DNA of 64,000 bases, from the NCBI GenBank assembly GCA_026705605.1, contig JAPPAK010000007.1, forward strand, positions 62,001-126,000, given 5' to 3'. A program made the translations under genes and the position numbers. Source of the DNA: Chloroflexota bacterium (GTDB lineage Bacteria; Chloroflexota; Dehalococcoidia; Tepidiformales; Tepidiformaceae). This document shows positions 8,439 to 16,395 of the stretch, in pieces. The notes below the pieces were generated by a model. The model made no database searches. It saw nothing but the letters and a program-made list of their open reading frames with translations, and was not told the origin of the DNA. Every line of letters starts with the position of its first letter. The first letter of the stretch is position 1.

Positions 8439-8732
8439 TTACGCATTCTCAAGCACGGGACCCATGTCCCAGATGGCGTTCGCCGAGACGCTGCTGAAGT
8501 AGCGGCCCATCGGCAGCCCGGCCAGGATCTGGTCCATCTCAGCGGCATCCGCTACGTCGAAGATGGCCAGCACGCCCACGCCCGTCTCGCGGTAGATGGC
8601 CTTGATCTTGCCCTCGTCCCGGAGCGCTTTCGTCGCTGCCAGCTGTTGGGCGACCACACCCTGCCAGGCCTCCGCATCGAGGTCCGCGGGCTGCCTCGAA
8701 ACCAGCCGTACCGAAAAGAGCACTCCTGCCAC
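8439..8732 (-). CDS. Muconolactone delta-isomerase-like protein
   Basis: The 97-residue protein resembles the small ferredoxin-fold muconolactone isomerase family: LFSVRLVSRQPADLDAEAWQ, the central LRDEGKIKAIYRETGVGVLA, and IFDVADAAEMDQILAGLP. True members isomerise muconolactone in aromatic ring degradation, but many relatives have other roles. Start could be GTG 8732 or GTG 8723. First gene of the minus-strand catabolic cluster. Confidence 0.65.
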   Translation of the reverse strand: MAGVLFSVRLVSRQPADLDAEAWQGVVAQQLAATKALRDEGKIKAIYRETGVGVLAIFDVADAAEMDQILAGLPMGRYFSSVSANAIWDMGPVLENA

Positions 8733-8817
8733 CCCCCGCTCCGGGCCCGTAACGCCCGGGCGTGATGTCGGAAGGCTACCGTACGGGCGCTGTGAAGCGC
8801 CAGACGCGGACCAGCCG

Positions 8818-8823
8818 TAGCAT
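8818..8823 (+). promoter_or_regulatory. Candidate -10 box (TAGCAT) for a leaderless gene
   Basis: TAGCAT ends seven bases before GTG 8831, so transcription would start at or next to the start codon. No ribosome-binding site is present. Confidence 0.4.
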
Positions 8824-8830
8824 TGGCCGT

Positions 8831-9388
8831 GTGGCCCGCTCCCGACCCCTCGTCACCTTCGACATGGACGGCGTCCTCTGCCGCAATCCCTGGGGCATCA
8901 ACCCCGGCCGCGTGAGCGCCGACGCCACCTCCCCCTCCCGCCTTCCCCGCCCCACCTGGCCCCTGGAGCGCTGGCTCTATCTCCGGCGCAAGCCCATGCC
9001 CGGAGCCGTCGAGGGGTTCCACGCGATCGCCGAGCGCTTCGAGTGCGCCGTCGTCTCCGCCCGTGGTGAGGGCTCCCGCGCCCTCACCGAGGACTGGCTC
9101 GCGCGCACGTTCGACGCCTCCCCGCCGGTTCGCCTGCGGTCTTCCTGGCGCGAGCGCTCATCCGCCTTCAAGGCGCGCGTCATCCCCCCGCTCCAGCCGC
9201 TCGCCCACTTCGAGGACGACGGCAACACCGCCCTGCTCCTCGCCGAGCGCATCCCCCACGTGTTTCTCGTCGACTGGCCGCGCAATCACGGCGTCGAACG
9301 CGAAAATATCCACCGCATCGAGCGCATCACCGACGCCCTCCCAATCCTGGAGGCCGTCGCCGGGGATTCGGGAGTGCCCGGGTCCTAG
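8831..9388 (+). CDS. HAD-like hydrolase
   Basis: The 185-residue protein has motif I as FDMDGVLC at residues 10-17 and a later HFEDDGNTALLLAER segment in the place of the acidic motif IV, so it looks like a HAD phosphatase. Substrate unknown. GTG 8831 is preferred because motif I then lies close to the N-terminus and a -10-like TAGCAT precedes it directly. An ATG at 8765 would add 22 basic residues with no family support. The stop shares CTAG 9385-9388 with the convergent gene. Confidence 0.68.
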   Translation: MARSRPLVTFDMDGVLCRNPWGINPGRVSADATSPSRLPRPTWPLERWLYLRRKPMPGAVEGFHAIAERFECAVVSARGEGSRALTEDWLARTFDASPPVRLRSSWRERSSAFKARVIPPLQPLAHFEDDGNTALLLAERIPHVFLVDWPRNHGVERENIHRIERITDALPILEAVAGDSGVPGS

Positions 9389-9762
9389 CCGCCCGACATC
9401 TGCTTCTGGAACGTCGCCAGGTCGAAGTAGTCGCGCCAGGACGCTATCTTCCCGTCCCGCAGCTCGAACACGCCCATCACGGGCAGCGCCACCTCGTTCC
9501 CGCCTGCGTCGAACTTGTCGACGCGCTCCGTCATCACGACGTTGCCGTCGGCCACGATGTTGAGCACGTCCCAGCCCTTGCTCACCATCGTCCCCGCCAT
9601 GCCCCCGAGCGCGTTTCGGATGTTGTCCCGCCCGCTGATCGGGTCCATCGGGATGTTGTGGTAGAACGCGTCCTCGGTGAAATACGAGGCGAGCGTGTCC
9701 CCGTCGGGCGCGGGCGCGTCCCACTCCGCGCAGAAGTTCCGCACGATCTCGGCGTTGTTCAT
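9385..9762 (-). CDS. Limonene-1,2-epoxide hydrolase-like / NTF2-fold protein
   Basis: The 125-residue NTF2-fold protein has TERVDKF (Arg and Asp) and KIASWRDYFD (Asp), matching the Asp-Arg-Asp triad of limonene-epoxide hydrolase. The PVMGVFELRDGKI strand also fits that family. It probably opens an epoxide or acts on a related small molecule; the actual substrate is unknown. GAGGAG precedes the ATG. cinA ends five bases upstream on the same strand. Confidence 0.75.
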   Translation of the reverse strand: MNNAEIVRNFCAEWDAPAPDGDTLASYFTEDAFYHNIPMDPISGRDNIRNALGGMAGTMVSKGWDVLNIVADGNVVMTERVDKFDAGGNEVALPVMGVFELRDGKIASWRDYFDLATFQKQMSGG

Positions 9763-9767
9763 CTCGG

Positions 9768-10961
9768 TTACTCCTCTTCCAGGATGCTGGTTCGAAGCAG
9801 CATCAGTGCCGTCGTGATGGCGCGCCGCTTCGTCGCCGCGCGCCCCTGTGCCATGACCATCTTCATCGAGCGCCGGCCCCCGGACGGGCTCGCGACCGCC
9901 ACGAAGAACGTGCCCGGCTGCTCGACCGTTGCGTCGCCTTCAAGCGAGGCCGTGATCCCGACCCCGTAGTCGCTTCCCAATCGCTCCCGGGCGGCGCCGG
10001 CCATCGCCTCCGCCGTCTCCGCCGACACGTCCGCGAACTCCGCCGCCGAACGCGGCGAGACGAGCCCGCCCGCGAACGAGCCGCCCGCCTCGGGCGCGTC
10101 GCTGAGCGTGCTCGCCAGCAGCCCGCCGGTCGCCGTCTCCAGCGCCCCGACGGTCTGGCCGCGCTCCCGCAGCGTCCGCGCGATGAACCCCTCGAGCGTG
10201 TCTTCGTCGCGACCCCAGATCGCGTTCCCGAAGATCGCGTCCAGCTCCCGCTCGACCGGCTCGATGAGCCGCTGCGCCTCCTCGCGTGTCGCCGCCTTCG
10301 CGCCGATGCGCAGGTGCACGCCGTCGGCGCGCGCGTACGTCCCCACGCCGATCCCCGGCATGTCGAATACCGGCCGCGCCATCTCGTCGACCGTCCCCTC
10401 GCCGAGGCCGGCCGTCTTCAGCGTGCGCGTCACGAGCACCGACCCCGACCGCCCCTCGAGCTGCGGCGAGACCTCGTGGGTCCACATCCGCTCCATCTCG
10501 GGGGGAACGCCCGGCATCGAGACGATCACGCGACCGTCCCGCTCCGTCCACCAGCCCGGGGCCGTCCCGCGCGGGTTGTCGATGACCCGCGCGCTCGGGA
10601 TGAGCCACGCCTGCTTGATGTTCGTCTCCGGCATCTCGATGCCCCGCCGCGAGAAGAACGACCGCAACCGCTCCTCCAGCTCGGGCACCACGTGCGGCTC
10701 CTCGTCCAGCAGGTTGGCAATCGACTCGCGCGTGAGGTCGTCCTCGGTCGGACCGAGCCCTCCTGTCGTGATCACGAGGTCCGAGCGCTCCCAGGCGCGC
10801 CGCAGCGTCCCCGTCACGCGATCGAGGTTGTCCCCCACGACGCTCGTGTGGTTCAGGTCGATACCGAGGGCGGGGAGCTGCTGGGCGATCCAGGCGCTGT
10901 TCGTGTCGACGATCTCGCCAAGCAGGATCTCGGTGCCGATCGCGACAATCTCCGCCTTCAC
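9768..10961 (-). CDS. cinA: CinA family protein (competence/damage-inducible; NMN deamidase)
   Basis: The 397-residue protein has the full CinA layout: an N-terminal MoaB/MogA-like domain starting EIVAIGTEILLGEIVDTNSA with ITTGGLGPTEDD, and a C-terminal nicotinamide-nucleotide amidase domain from about residue 250 with ETATGGLLASTLSDAPEAG. In the C-terminal domain the usual ESxTGG is ETATGG, so the nucleophile serine is replaced by threonine. Such proteins recycle NMN or clean up pyridine nucleotides. The start is GTG. Confidence 0.85.
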   Translation of the reverse strand: MKAEIVAIGTEILLGEIVDTNSAWIAQQLPALGIDLNHTSVVGDNLDRVTGTLRRAWERSDLVITTGGLGPTEDDLTRESIANLLDEEPHVVPELEERLRSFFSRRGIEMPETNIKQAWLIPSARVIDNPRGTAPGWWTERDGRVIVSMPGVPPEMERMWTHEVSPQLEGRSGSVLVTRTLKTAGLGEGTVDEMARPVFDMPGIGVGTYARADGVHLRIGAKAATREEAQRLIEPVERELDAIFGNAIWGRDEDTLEGFIARTLRERGQTVGALETATGGLLASTLSDAPEAGGSFAGGLVSPRSAAEFADVSAETAEAMAGAARERLGSDYGVGITASLEGDATVEQPGTFFVAVASPSGGRRSMKMVMAQGRAATKRRAITTALMLLRTSILEEE

Positions 10962-11004
10962 GCGCGCGAGTCTATCAGCCCATCCCGGACGGGGATGCTC
11001 GGGG

Positions 11005-11250
11005 CTAGACGAGGATGCGGAACGAGTGTCCGCTCCCCCCGATTAGCTCCTCGATCTGCTGGGCGAAGGGCACGTCACCAAGCTCAATGCCATCACTCGC
11101 CCCGACGAACTCCACACCGATCACAGAGCCGTCGGCCGAGTGGTCGATGATGCGGACGTCGTCGAGGTACGTCTGTCGCTCGACCGCCTCGTCATCAAGG
11201 AGCCGTACGTAGAGGATGTCGGCCTCAGGGTCGTAGGTAGCGGCGGGCAT
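11005..11250 (-). CDS. DUF2283 protein, likely antitoxin-like partner
   Basis: The 81-residue protein has the DUF2283 pattern YDPEADILYVRL near the start and GSVIGVEFVGAS in the middle. DUF2283 proteins are commonly encoded after a DUF4258 gene and are thought to act as its antitoxin. Here the ATG follows the DUF4258 stop with no space (TAGATG), and the ribosome-binding GGAGG lies inside the end of that gene, so translation is coupled. Confidence 0.75.
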   Translation of the reverse strand: MPAATYDPEADILYVRLLDDEAVERQTYLDDVRIIDHSADGSVIGVEFVGASDGIELGDVPFAQQIEELIGGSGHSFRILV

Positions 11251-11481
11251 CTAGTCCTCCCATGCCACTGTCGTAACGACTGGCGGGCTGGAATTCCGCC
11301 GAACGTACACGCGGAGTGTGCGGTTCTGCCATGTCCCAACGTAGATCACGGCTGGCCTTGCTCCCGGGCGACGGCTCGCAGGACGACTAGTGTGATAGCT
11401 CGCCAGAACCGCATCAACCGCCTCCTCGGAAACACGCCGCTCGCGCATGCGCTGGCGGGCGTGCCGGGTGAACCGCCTCAC
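11251..11481 (-). CDS. DUF4258 protein, likely toxin-like partner
   Basis: The 76-residue basic protein begins RRFTRHARQRMRERRVSEE and ends with a beta strand segment (IYVGTWQNRTLRVYVRRN), the DUF4258 layout. These small proteins have a RelE-like look and pair with DUF2283 partners. Toxic activity has not been shown for this pair and is an inference from the arrangement. The GTG start is 97 bases from the divergent nitrilase ATG, and the shared gap is AT-richer than the surroundings. Confidence 0.72.
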   Translation of the reverse strand: MRRFTRHARQRMRERRVSEEAVDAVLASYHTSRPASRRPGARPAVIYVGTWQNRTLRVYVRRNSSPPVVTTVAWED

Positions 11482-11565
11482 TCAGACCACCAGTTCGAAG
11501 GAACCACAAACATTAGTGTAAGGGAATATTGTGTCGCTGTTGAGGTACCCCTTTCTGGTGCCCTG

Positions 11566-11571
11566 TACAGT
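11566..11571 (+). promoter_or_regulatory. Candidate -10 box (TACAGT) for a leaderless nitrilase
   Basis: TACAGT ends six bases before ATG 11578 and there is no ribosome-binding site, so the mRNA probably starts at the ATG. Confidence 0.45.
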
Positions 11572-11577
11572 GATCCC

Positions 11578-12510
11578 ATGCCCGGCGCCCTCCCCGACCC
11601 CTATGTCGCCGCCGCCGTGCAGTGGGCGCCCGCGTACGGCGACCTGCAGGCAGGGGTCGCCCGCGCCGTCGACGCCATCGACGAAGCCGCGCGCGAGGGC
11701 GCCAGCCTCATCGTCCTGCCCGAGGCGTGGCTGCCGGGCTATCCCTACTGGTGCACCGAGCAGCGCCCCAACCGCGCCGTCCGCGACCTCTTTCGGAACC
11801 TCACCGAGAACAGCGTCGAGATTCCCGGTCCCGAAACCGAGGCAATCGGGCAGGCTGCGAAGCGCGCGAACGCAACCGTCGTCATCGGCGTGACCGAGCG
11901 CGCCGGCGGCACCCTCTACAACACCCTCTGCTACTTCGGCCCCGACGGCGCTCTTCTCGGGAGGCACCGCAAGCTCGTCCCGACCCTCTCCGAGCGCACC
12001 GTCTGGGGTATGGGCGACGGCTCCGACCTCGACGCCTACGACACGCCCGCCGGCCGCCTCAGCGGCCTCATCTGCTACGAGCACTTCATGGCCCCCGCCC
12101 GCTACGCCCTCGCCGGCCTGGACGTGCAGGCCCACGCCTCCGTCTGGCCCGGCTACCCCTTCCTCCACGCCAACGTCGACGCCGCCACCCGCCTCCTCGC
12201 AGTCGAGAACGCCTGCGCCGTCGTCGTCGCCCGCGAAGTCATGTCCGCCGACCGCCTCCCGCCCGGGACGCCCTTCGCCGAGCACTCCCGCATGTGGGAG
12301 ATGAACGGCGGCAGCGCCATCATCGCCCCCGGCGGGAAGTACCTCGCCGGACCCGTGTACGACGACGAGACCATCCTCTACGCCGGTGTCGACCCCGCTG
12401 ACCTCGTTGAGGCCCAGCGCTGGATCGACGGCGTCGGCCACTACAGCCGCCCCGATGTCTTCCGCCTGCACTGGGACCGCAGCCCCAAGCCCCCCGTCGT
12501 CCCCGAGTAG
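11578..12510 (+). CDS. Nitrilase-family carbon-nitrogen hydrolase
   Basis: The 310-residue protein has the nitrilase catalytic triad at Glu49 (LPEAWLPGYPYW), Lys132 (GRHRKLVPT) and Cys166 (GLICYEHF). The AWLPGYPYW and GRHRKLVPT segments are those of true nitrilases and cyanide dihydratases, which turn nitriles into acids plus ammonia. The ATG at 11578 is chosen because a -10-like TACAGT lies directly upstream and homology begins just after it. It is divergent from the DUF4258/DUF2283 pair. Exact nitrile unknown. Confidence 0.87.
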   Translation: MPGALPDPYVAAAVQWAPAYGDLQAGVARAVDAIDEAAREGASLIVLPEAWLPGYPYWCTEQRPNRAVRDLFRNLTENSVEIPGPETEAIGQAAKRANATVVIGVTERAGGTLYNTLCYFGPDGALLGRHRKLVPTLSERTVWGMGDGSDLDAYDTPAGRLSGLICYEHFMAPARYALAGLDVQAHASVWPGYPFLHANVDAATRLLAVENACAVVVAREVMSADRLPPGTPFAEHSRMWEMNGGSAIIAPGGKYLAGPVYDDETILYAGVDPADLVEAQRWIDGVGHYSRPDVFRLHWDRSPKPPVVPE

Positions 12511-12541
12511 CCCCGCCCCGCCTCACCACCGCCCGGCGTTG

Positions 12542-12547
12542 TAGAGT
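12542..12547 (+). promoter_or_regulatory. Candidate -10 box (TAGAGT)
   Basis: TAGAGT ends seven bases before ATG 12555; no ribosome-binding site is seen. This matches the leaderless pattern of the window. Confidence 0.35.
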
Positions 12548-12554
12548 GCCCCGC

Positions 12555-14906
12555 ATGCCCGCCGGGACCGCCCCCCTCGACTTCCGCGTGCTCAACCTCG
12601 CCCGCGGCGTCGCCGGGGCCTACGCCACCCGCCTCCTCGCCGACCTCGGCGCGCAATGCACCTGGTGGCGCTGGACCGACCCCCGTCCCGGCGACTGGCC
12701 CCCCAGCGACCTCGTCTACGCCTATTTCGAGGACGGCGTCGAGCTCCACGACGACCGCCTTGATCGCGACGCCCTCCTCGCTGCCCTTCCCGCCCTCGCC
12801 CCTCACTTCGACCTCGTCCTCACCGACTTCTCCCTCCCCGAGCTCGAGCAGGACGCGCTCTTCGAGCTCCTCCGTCCTGCCAACCCCGCGATCGTCGTCG
12901 CCAACGCCGACCACTTCGGCCGCAGCGGCCCATACGCCCGCTGGGCCGGCGACGAGCTGACCGACTACGCCCTCGGCGGCTACTGGTCGATCGCGGGCCA
13001 CCCCGAGCGCGAGCCCCTGCGCGTGCCCGGCCACCAGGCCCAGTTCCATGCCGGCCTCCAGGTCGCCTTCGCCTCGCTTGCGGCCCTGCGCCACGCCCGC
13101 CGCACTGGCGAGGGCCAGGAGATCGAGGTGAGCGCCGCCGAGGCCATGCTCGGCGCCCACTGGAGCACGACCGTCGCCTGGACCCATGAGGGCCGCGTCT
13201 TCATGCGCACCGGCTCCGACCTCTACCGCGCGAAGGACGGCTGGGTGCACTTCTTCAACGTCATCGTCCACCAGAACGTCCTCGTTCTCCTCGACCGCCC
13301 CGACCTCGCCGCCCACGAGGACTTCCAGACCATCCTCGGCCGCCGTGACCACATCGAGGAGATCGAAGCCATCGCCCGCGAATGGTGCGCCCAGCGCCCC
13401 ATGATGAAGATCATCGAGAAGGCGCAGTCGCTGCGCGTCCCCATGACCCCCATGGCCGACGCCGAGTGGCTCCTCGCCGACGACCATCTCGCCGACCGGG
13501 AGTACTTCCGCGACTGCCGCGGCAAGCCCATGCCCGGCCGCCCCTACCGCTGGACCGACCCCTGGCAGGAGCTCGGCGCCCCCGACACCCTCGCTCGCGC
13601 CCTCGCCGGCGCCGCCCCGCCGCCCCCGCCGGACGATCGCACGCCCTCGGCTTCCCCCTTCGAAGGGCTGCGCGTCATCGAGGTCACGAACAACTGGGCC
13701 GGACCGATCGCCTGCCGCCACCTCGCCGACCTCGGCGCCGAGGTCATCAAGGTCGAGCTCGCGACGCGCCCCGCCACGCGCGGCAGCCACTACCCCGGCC
13801 TCGACCCCGGCAAGTACCACTACAACCGCTCCGGCTACTTCAACGAGATGAACCGCAACAAGCGCGACATCTCCCTCAACATGGCCACCGACGAGGGGCG
13901 CCGGGTCTTCCTCGACCTCGCCGCGAAGGCCGATGTCGTTATCGAGAACAACAGCGCCCGCGTTATGCCCAATCTCGGCCTCGCCTACGAGAAGCTGGCC
14001 GAGGTTAACCCGCGGCTCGTCATGGTCTCCATCAGCGGCTTCGGCGCGACCGGCGTGCGCCGCGACTGGATCGCCTACGGTTCGAACATCGAGGCCGCCA
14101 GCGGGCTCGCCTCCACCACCGGCTATCCCGGCGACGAGCGCCCCTACCGCACCGGCTCCTTCATTGCCGACCCCATCGCCGGCGCCCATGCCGCCATCGC
14201 CGCTGTCGCAGGGCTCGAGCGGCTCGAACGCACCGGTCGCGGCTCGCACGTCGATATGGCCCTGACCGAGTCCGCCATGACCTTCATGGTCGCCGCCTTC
14301 GCCCACGTCCACGAGCAGGGCGGGTCCATGCCCCGACGGGGCAACATCGAGCCCGCCGATGCCCCCACCGGCGCCTACCCCGTCGACGGTCGCGACGACT
14401 GGGTCGCCGTGGCTGTCCGAGCCGACGAGCAGTGGCGCGCCCTCTGCGAGGTCGCCGGCCTCGGCGACCTCGCATCGCTCGATGCCCCCGCCCGCGTCGC
14501 CCGCCGCGAGGAGGTCGACGGGCGCCTCGCGGCCTGGACCAGGCCCCGCACGCGCTTCGAGGCCGTCCGCGAACTGCAGGCCGTGGGCGTCCCCGCCGCC
14601 TCCATCCTCCACAACTGGCAGCTTCACGCCGACCCCCATTTCCATGCCCGCGGCTCCTTCATCGACATTGAGCACCCCGACACCGGCGTCTACCCCTACC
14701 CTGGATTCATGTGGCGCTTCTCGAAGACGAGGCCGACCGTGCACAGCCCCGCACCTCGATTCGCCGAGGCCAACGACTACGTCTTCCGCGAGCTCCTCGG
14801 TCTCGACGCCGAAGCCATCGCGCACCTCTACGAGGTGGGCGCCACCGCCGACGAGCCCGCCGTCCCTGCCCCGCCCTTCGTCGTCGCGCCCCTCACCACG
14901 CCCTGA
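12555..14906 (+). CDS. Double-domain CoA-transferase family III
   Basis: The 783-residue protein is two CaiB/BaiF domains in tandem. The first (about 1-350) starts LDFRVLNLARGVAGAYATRL and is more diverged; the second (about 370-780) starts FEGLRVIEVTNNWAGPIACR and has LGAEVIKVELATRP and MNRNKRDISLNMA. The catalytic-site motifs are GEGQEIEVSAAEAM and GRGSHVDMALTESA, both with Glu at the position of the formyl-CoA transferase Asp. Fused transferases of this size are known in catabolic clusters. The enoyl-CoA hydratase follows 40 bases later. ATG 12555 is preferred over GTG 12546. Confidence 0.88.
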   Translation: MPAGTAPLDFRVLNLARGVAGAYATRLLADLGAQCTWWRWTDPRPGDWPPSDLVYAYFEDGVELHDDRLDRDALLAALPALAPHFDLVLTDFSLPELEQDALFELLRPANPAIVVANADHFGRSGPYARWAGDELTDYALGGYWSIAGHPEREPLRVPGHQAQFHAGLQVAFASLAALRHARRTGEGQEIEVSAAEAMLGAHWSTTVAWTHEGRVFMRTGSDLYRAKDGWVHFFNVIVHQNVLVLLDRPDLAAHEDFQTILGRRDHIEEIEAIAREWCAQRPMMKIIEKAQSLRVPMTPMADAEWLLADDHLADREYFRDCRGKPMPGRPYRWTDPWQELGAPDTLARALAGAAPPPPPDDRTPSASPFEGLRVIEVTNNWAGPIACRHLADLGAEVIKVELATRPATRGSHYPGLDPGKYHYNRSGYFNEMNRNKRDISLNMATDEGRRVFLDLAAKADVVIENNSARVMPNLGLAYEKLAEVNPRLVMVSISGFGATGVRRDWIAYGSNIEAASGLASTTGYPGDERPYRTGSFIADPIAGAHAAIAAVAGLERLERTGRGSHVDMALTESAMTFMVAAFAHVHEQGGSMPRRGNIEPADAPTGAYPVDGRDDWVAVAVRADEQWRALCEVAGLGDLASLDAPARVARREEVDGRLAAWTRPRTRFEAVRELQAVGVPAASILHNWQLHADPHFHARGSFIDIEHPDTGVYPYPGFMWRFSKTRPTVHSPAPRFAEANDYVFRELLGLDAEAIAHLYEVGATADEPAVPAPPFVVAPLTTP

Positions 14907-14911
14907 ACCCC

Positions 14912-14917
14912 TACAAT
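14912..14917 (+). promoter_or_regulatory. Candidate -10 box (TACAAT)
   Basis: TACAAT lies between the CoA-transferase stop and the hydratase start, followed by AGGAGG and ATG 14947. No clear -35. Confidence 0.4.
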
Positions 14918-14946
14918 CCCGCCCGCAACCCTGCAGGAGGCCCGAC

Positions 14947-15798
14947 ATGCCCGAGTACGAGAACATCCTCTACTCCACCGAAGACAAGATCGCGACGATC
15001 ACCCTCAACCGCCCGGAGAAGCTGAACGCCCTCAACCGCGACCTCCGCGGCGAGTTCGTCGACGCCCTCAAGGTCGCCGAACGCGACGACGACGTGACCG
15101 TCATCCTCGTGCGCGGCGCCGGACGCGCCTTCTCCGCGGGCTACGACATCACCCCCAACCAGCCCGCCGACGCCCGCGCCGGCATCCTCGTCTCGGAGAA
15201 GCACTTCGACACCTGGACCGACCCCTTCGCCCGCAGCTGCGTCCGCGACTGGATGACCATCTGGGACCTGCTCAAGCCCGTCGTCGCCATGGTGCACGGC
15301 TACTGCCTCGCCGGCGGCTCCGAGCTCATGTCGATGTGCGACATCGCCTTCGCCTCCGACGACTGCAAGATCGGCTACCCGCCCATGCGCGGTATGACCA
15401 CGCCCGACGTCATCTATTTCCCCTGGAAGCTGCAGATGGGCCGCGCCAAGTACCTCCAGCTCAGCGGCAACAGCCTGACCGGCAAGGAAGCCGCCGAATG
15501 GGGCTGGATCGCGAAGAGCTTCCCCGCCGACTCCCTCGAGGAAGAGGTCATGAAGGAAGTCCGCGCCCTCTCCAGCATCGCCCCCGACCTGCTCGCCGCG
15601 AACAAGCTCGCAATCAATCAGACCTACGAGATCCAGGGCATCCGCACCGCCCTCAACACCGGCCCCCAGTGGCACGCCCTCAGCGGACGCATGCGTCCCG
15701 GCGCCGGCGAGTTCGGCCGCATCTCCAACGCCGAAGGCCTGCGCGCCGCCCTCGCCTGGCGCGACGAACCCTTCAACCGCGAAGGCTTCCGGCCATAG
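14947..15798 (+). CDS. Enoyl-CoA hydratase/isomerase family protein
   Basis: The 283-residue crotonase-fold protein has TLNRPEKLNALNRDL, the oxyanion-hole segments GAGRAFSAGYDI and HGYCLAGGSELMSMCDIAFA, and a C-terminal helical region. It probably hydrates or isomerises an acyl-CoA made by the neighbouring CoA-transferase. Only one of the usual two hydratase glutamates is obvious (AGGSE), so a different crotonase reaction is possible. AGGAGG precedes the ATG with correct spacing. Confidence 0.85.
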   Translation: MPEYENILYSTEDKIATITLNRPEKLNALNRDLRGEFVDALKVAERDDDVTVILVRGAGRAFSAGYDITPNQPADARAGILVSEKHFDTWTDPFARSCVRDWMTIWDLLKPVVAMVHGYCLAGGSELMSMCDIAFASDDCKIGYPPMRGMTTPDVIYFPWKLQMGRAKYLQLSGNSLTGKEAAEWGWIAKSFPADSLEEEVMKEVRALSSIAPDLLAANKLAINQTYEIQGIRTALNTGPQWHALSGRMRPGAGEFGRISNAEGLRAALAWRDEPFNREGFRP

Positions 15799-15803
15799 TG
15801 GCG

Positions 15804-15880
15804 AGTGGTTAGTGGTTAGTGGCTAGTGGCTGGTGTTTCCTCACCGACCACCGACCACCGACCACCGACCACCGACCACC
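15804..15880. repeat. Opposed heptamer repeats between convergent genes
   Basis: Four copies of a 7-base unit AGTGG(T/C)T run from 15804 to 15831. Five exact copies of ACCGACC run from 15843 to 15877, followed by a partial copy. The two arrays have the same period and are largely complementary (one A-C mismatch and one G-T pair per unit), so RNA or DNA could fold into a long imperfect hairpin. The block fills the gap between two converging genes and may stop transcription from both sides. Confidence 0.85.
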
Positions 15881-15885
15881 ACCCC

Positions 15886-16284
15886 CTACGCCTCCGTGCC
15901 CGGAACCATCACCGGCCCGGAGTGGTGGTGCGTCATCCGCCACGACCCCTCCTCGCGCACGAACACGTTCGTCGCGTACAGCGGGCTCCCCGAAACCACC
16001 TCCCGGCACAGCACGACGGCGGTGTCCCCGTTCACCGTGACGCTCGCGCCGCCCCCGACGATGCGGGGCTGATTCGGGTTCGAGAGGATCGTGCGCCAGC
16101 TCTCGAGCACCTCTTCGCGGCCCGTCAGCAGTGTCCAGCCGGGGTGCAGGCACGTCACCCGCGCCATGCGCGCCCAGACCTGCTCCATCGCCCCCATGTC
16201 GGAGTTGCCGAGCGCGCGATAGAACCCCTCGTTCGCGAGGAGCGCTTCCTGCTCCGCTTCCGTGTGCGTTCCCGGCTCGGTCAC
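15886..16284 (-). CDS. SnoaL-like / NTF2-fold protein
   Basis: The 132-residue protein has the SnoaL-3 pattern: TEAEQEALLANEGFYRALGN, WARMARVTCLHPGWTLLTGR, and WRMTHHHSGPV at the end. The family serves as small enzymes or binding domains with varied ligands, so no reaction is assigned. GTG 16284 gives the usual length; an ATG at 16338 would add 18 residues. Confidence 0.68.
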   Translation of the reverse strand: MTEPGTHTEAEQEALLANEGFYRALGNSDMGAMEQVWARMARVTCLHPGWTLLTGREEVLESWRTILSNPNQPRIVGGGASVTVNGDTAVVLCREVVSGSPLYATNVFVREEGSWRMTHHHSGPVMVPGTEA

Positions 16285-16339
16285 GCGCCAAGGATAGCCG
16301 CCCCGCTCGGCCACCGTCCGTCCGCCTGTTACGGACACG

Positions 16340-16368
16340 AAAAACGGGGCCCGTCGAACGGGCCCCGT
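16340..16368 (-). terminator. Rho-independent terminator for the KamA-family gene
   Basis: A perfect 11-bp stem (16344-16354 with 16358-16368) closes a three-base loop and, on the minus strand, runs into TTTTT. It lies 28 bases after the stop of the radical SAM gene. Confidence 0.9.
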
Positions 16369-16395
16369 CTGGCCTTGTGCCGAGTCGCCGGCTGG

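Noticed and set aside
12441-14966. A long minus-strand frame opposite the double CoA-transferase
   Set aside because: It is Gly/Ala/Val/Glu-rich with no motif; long antisense frames are expected in high-GC DNA opposite a real gene with strong third-position bias.
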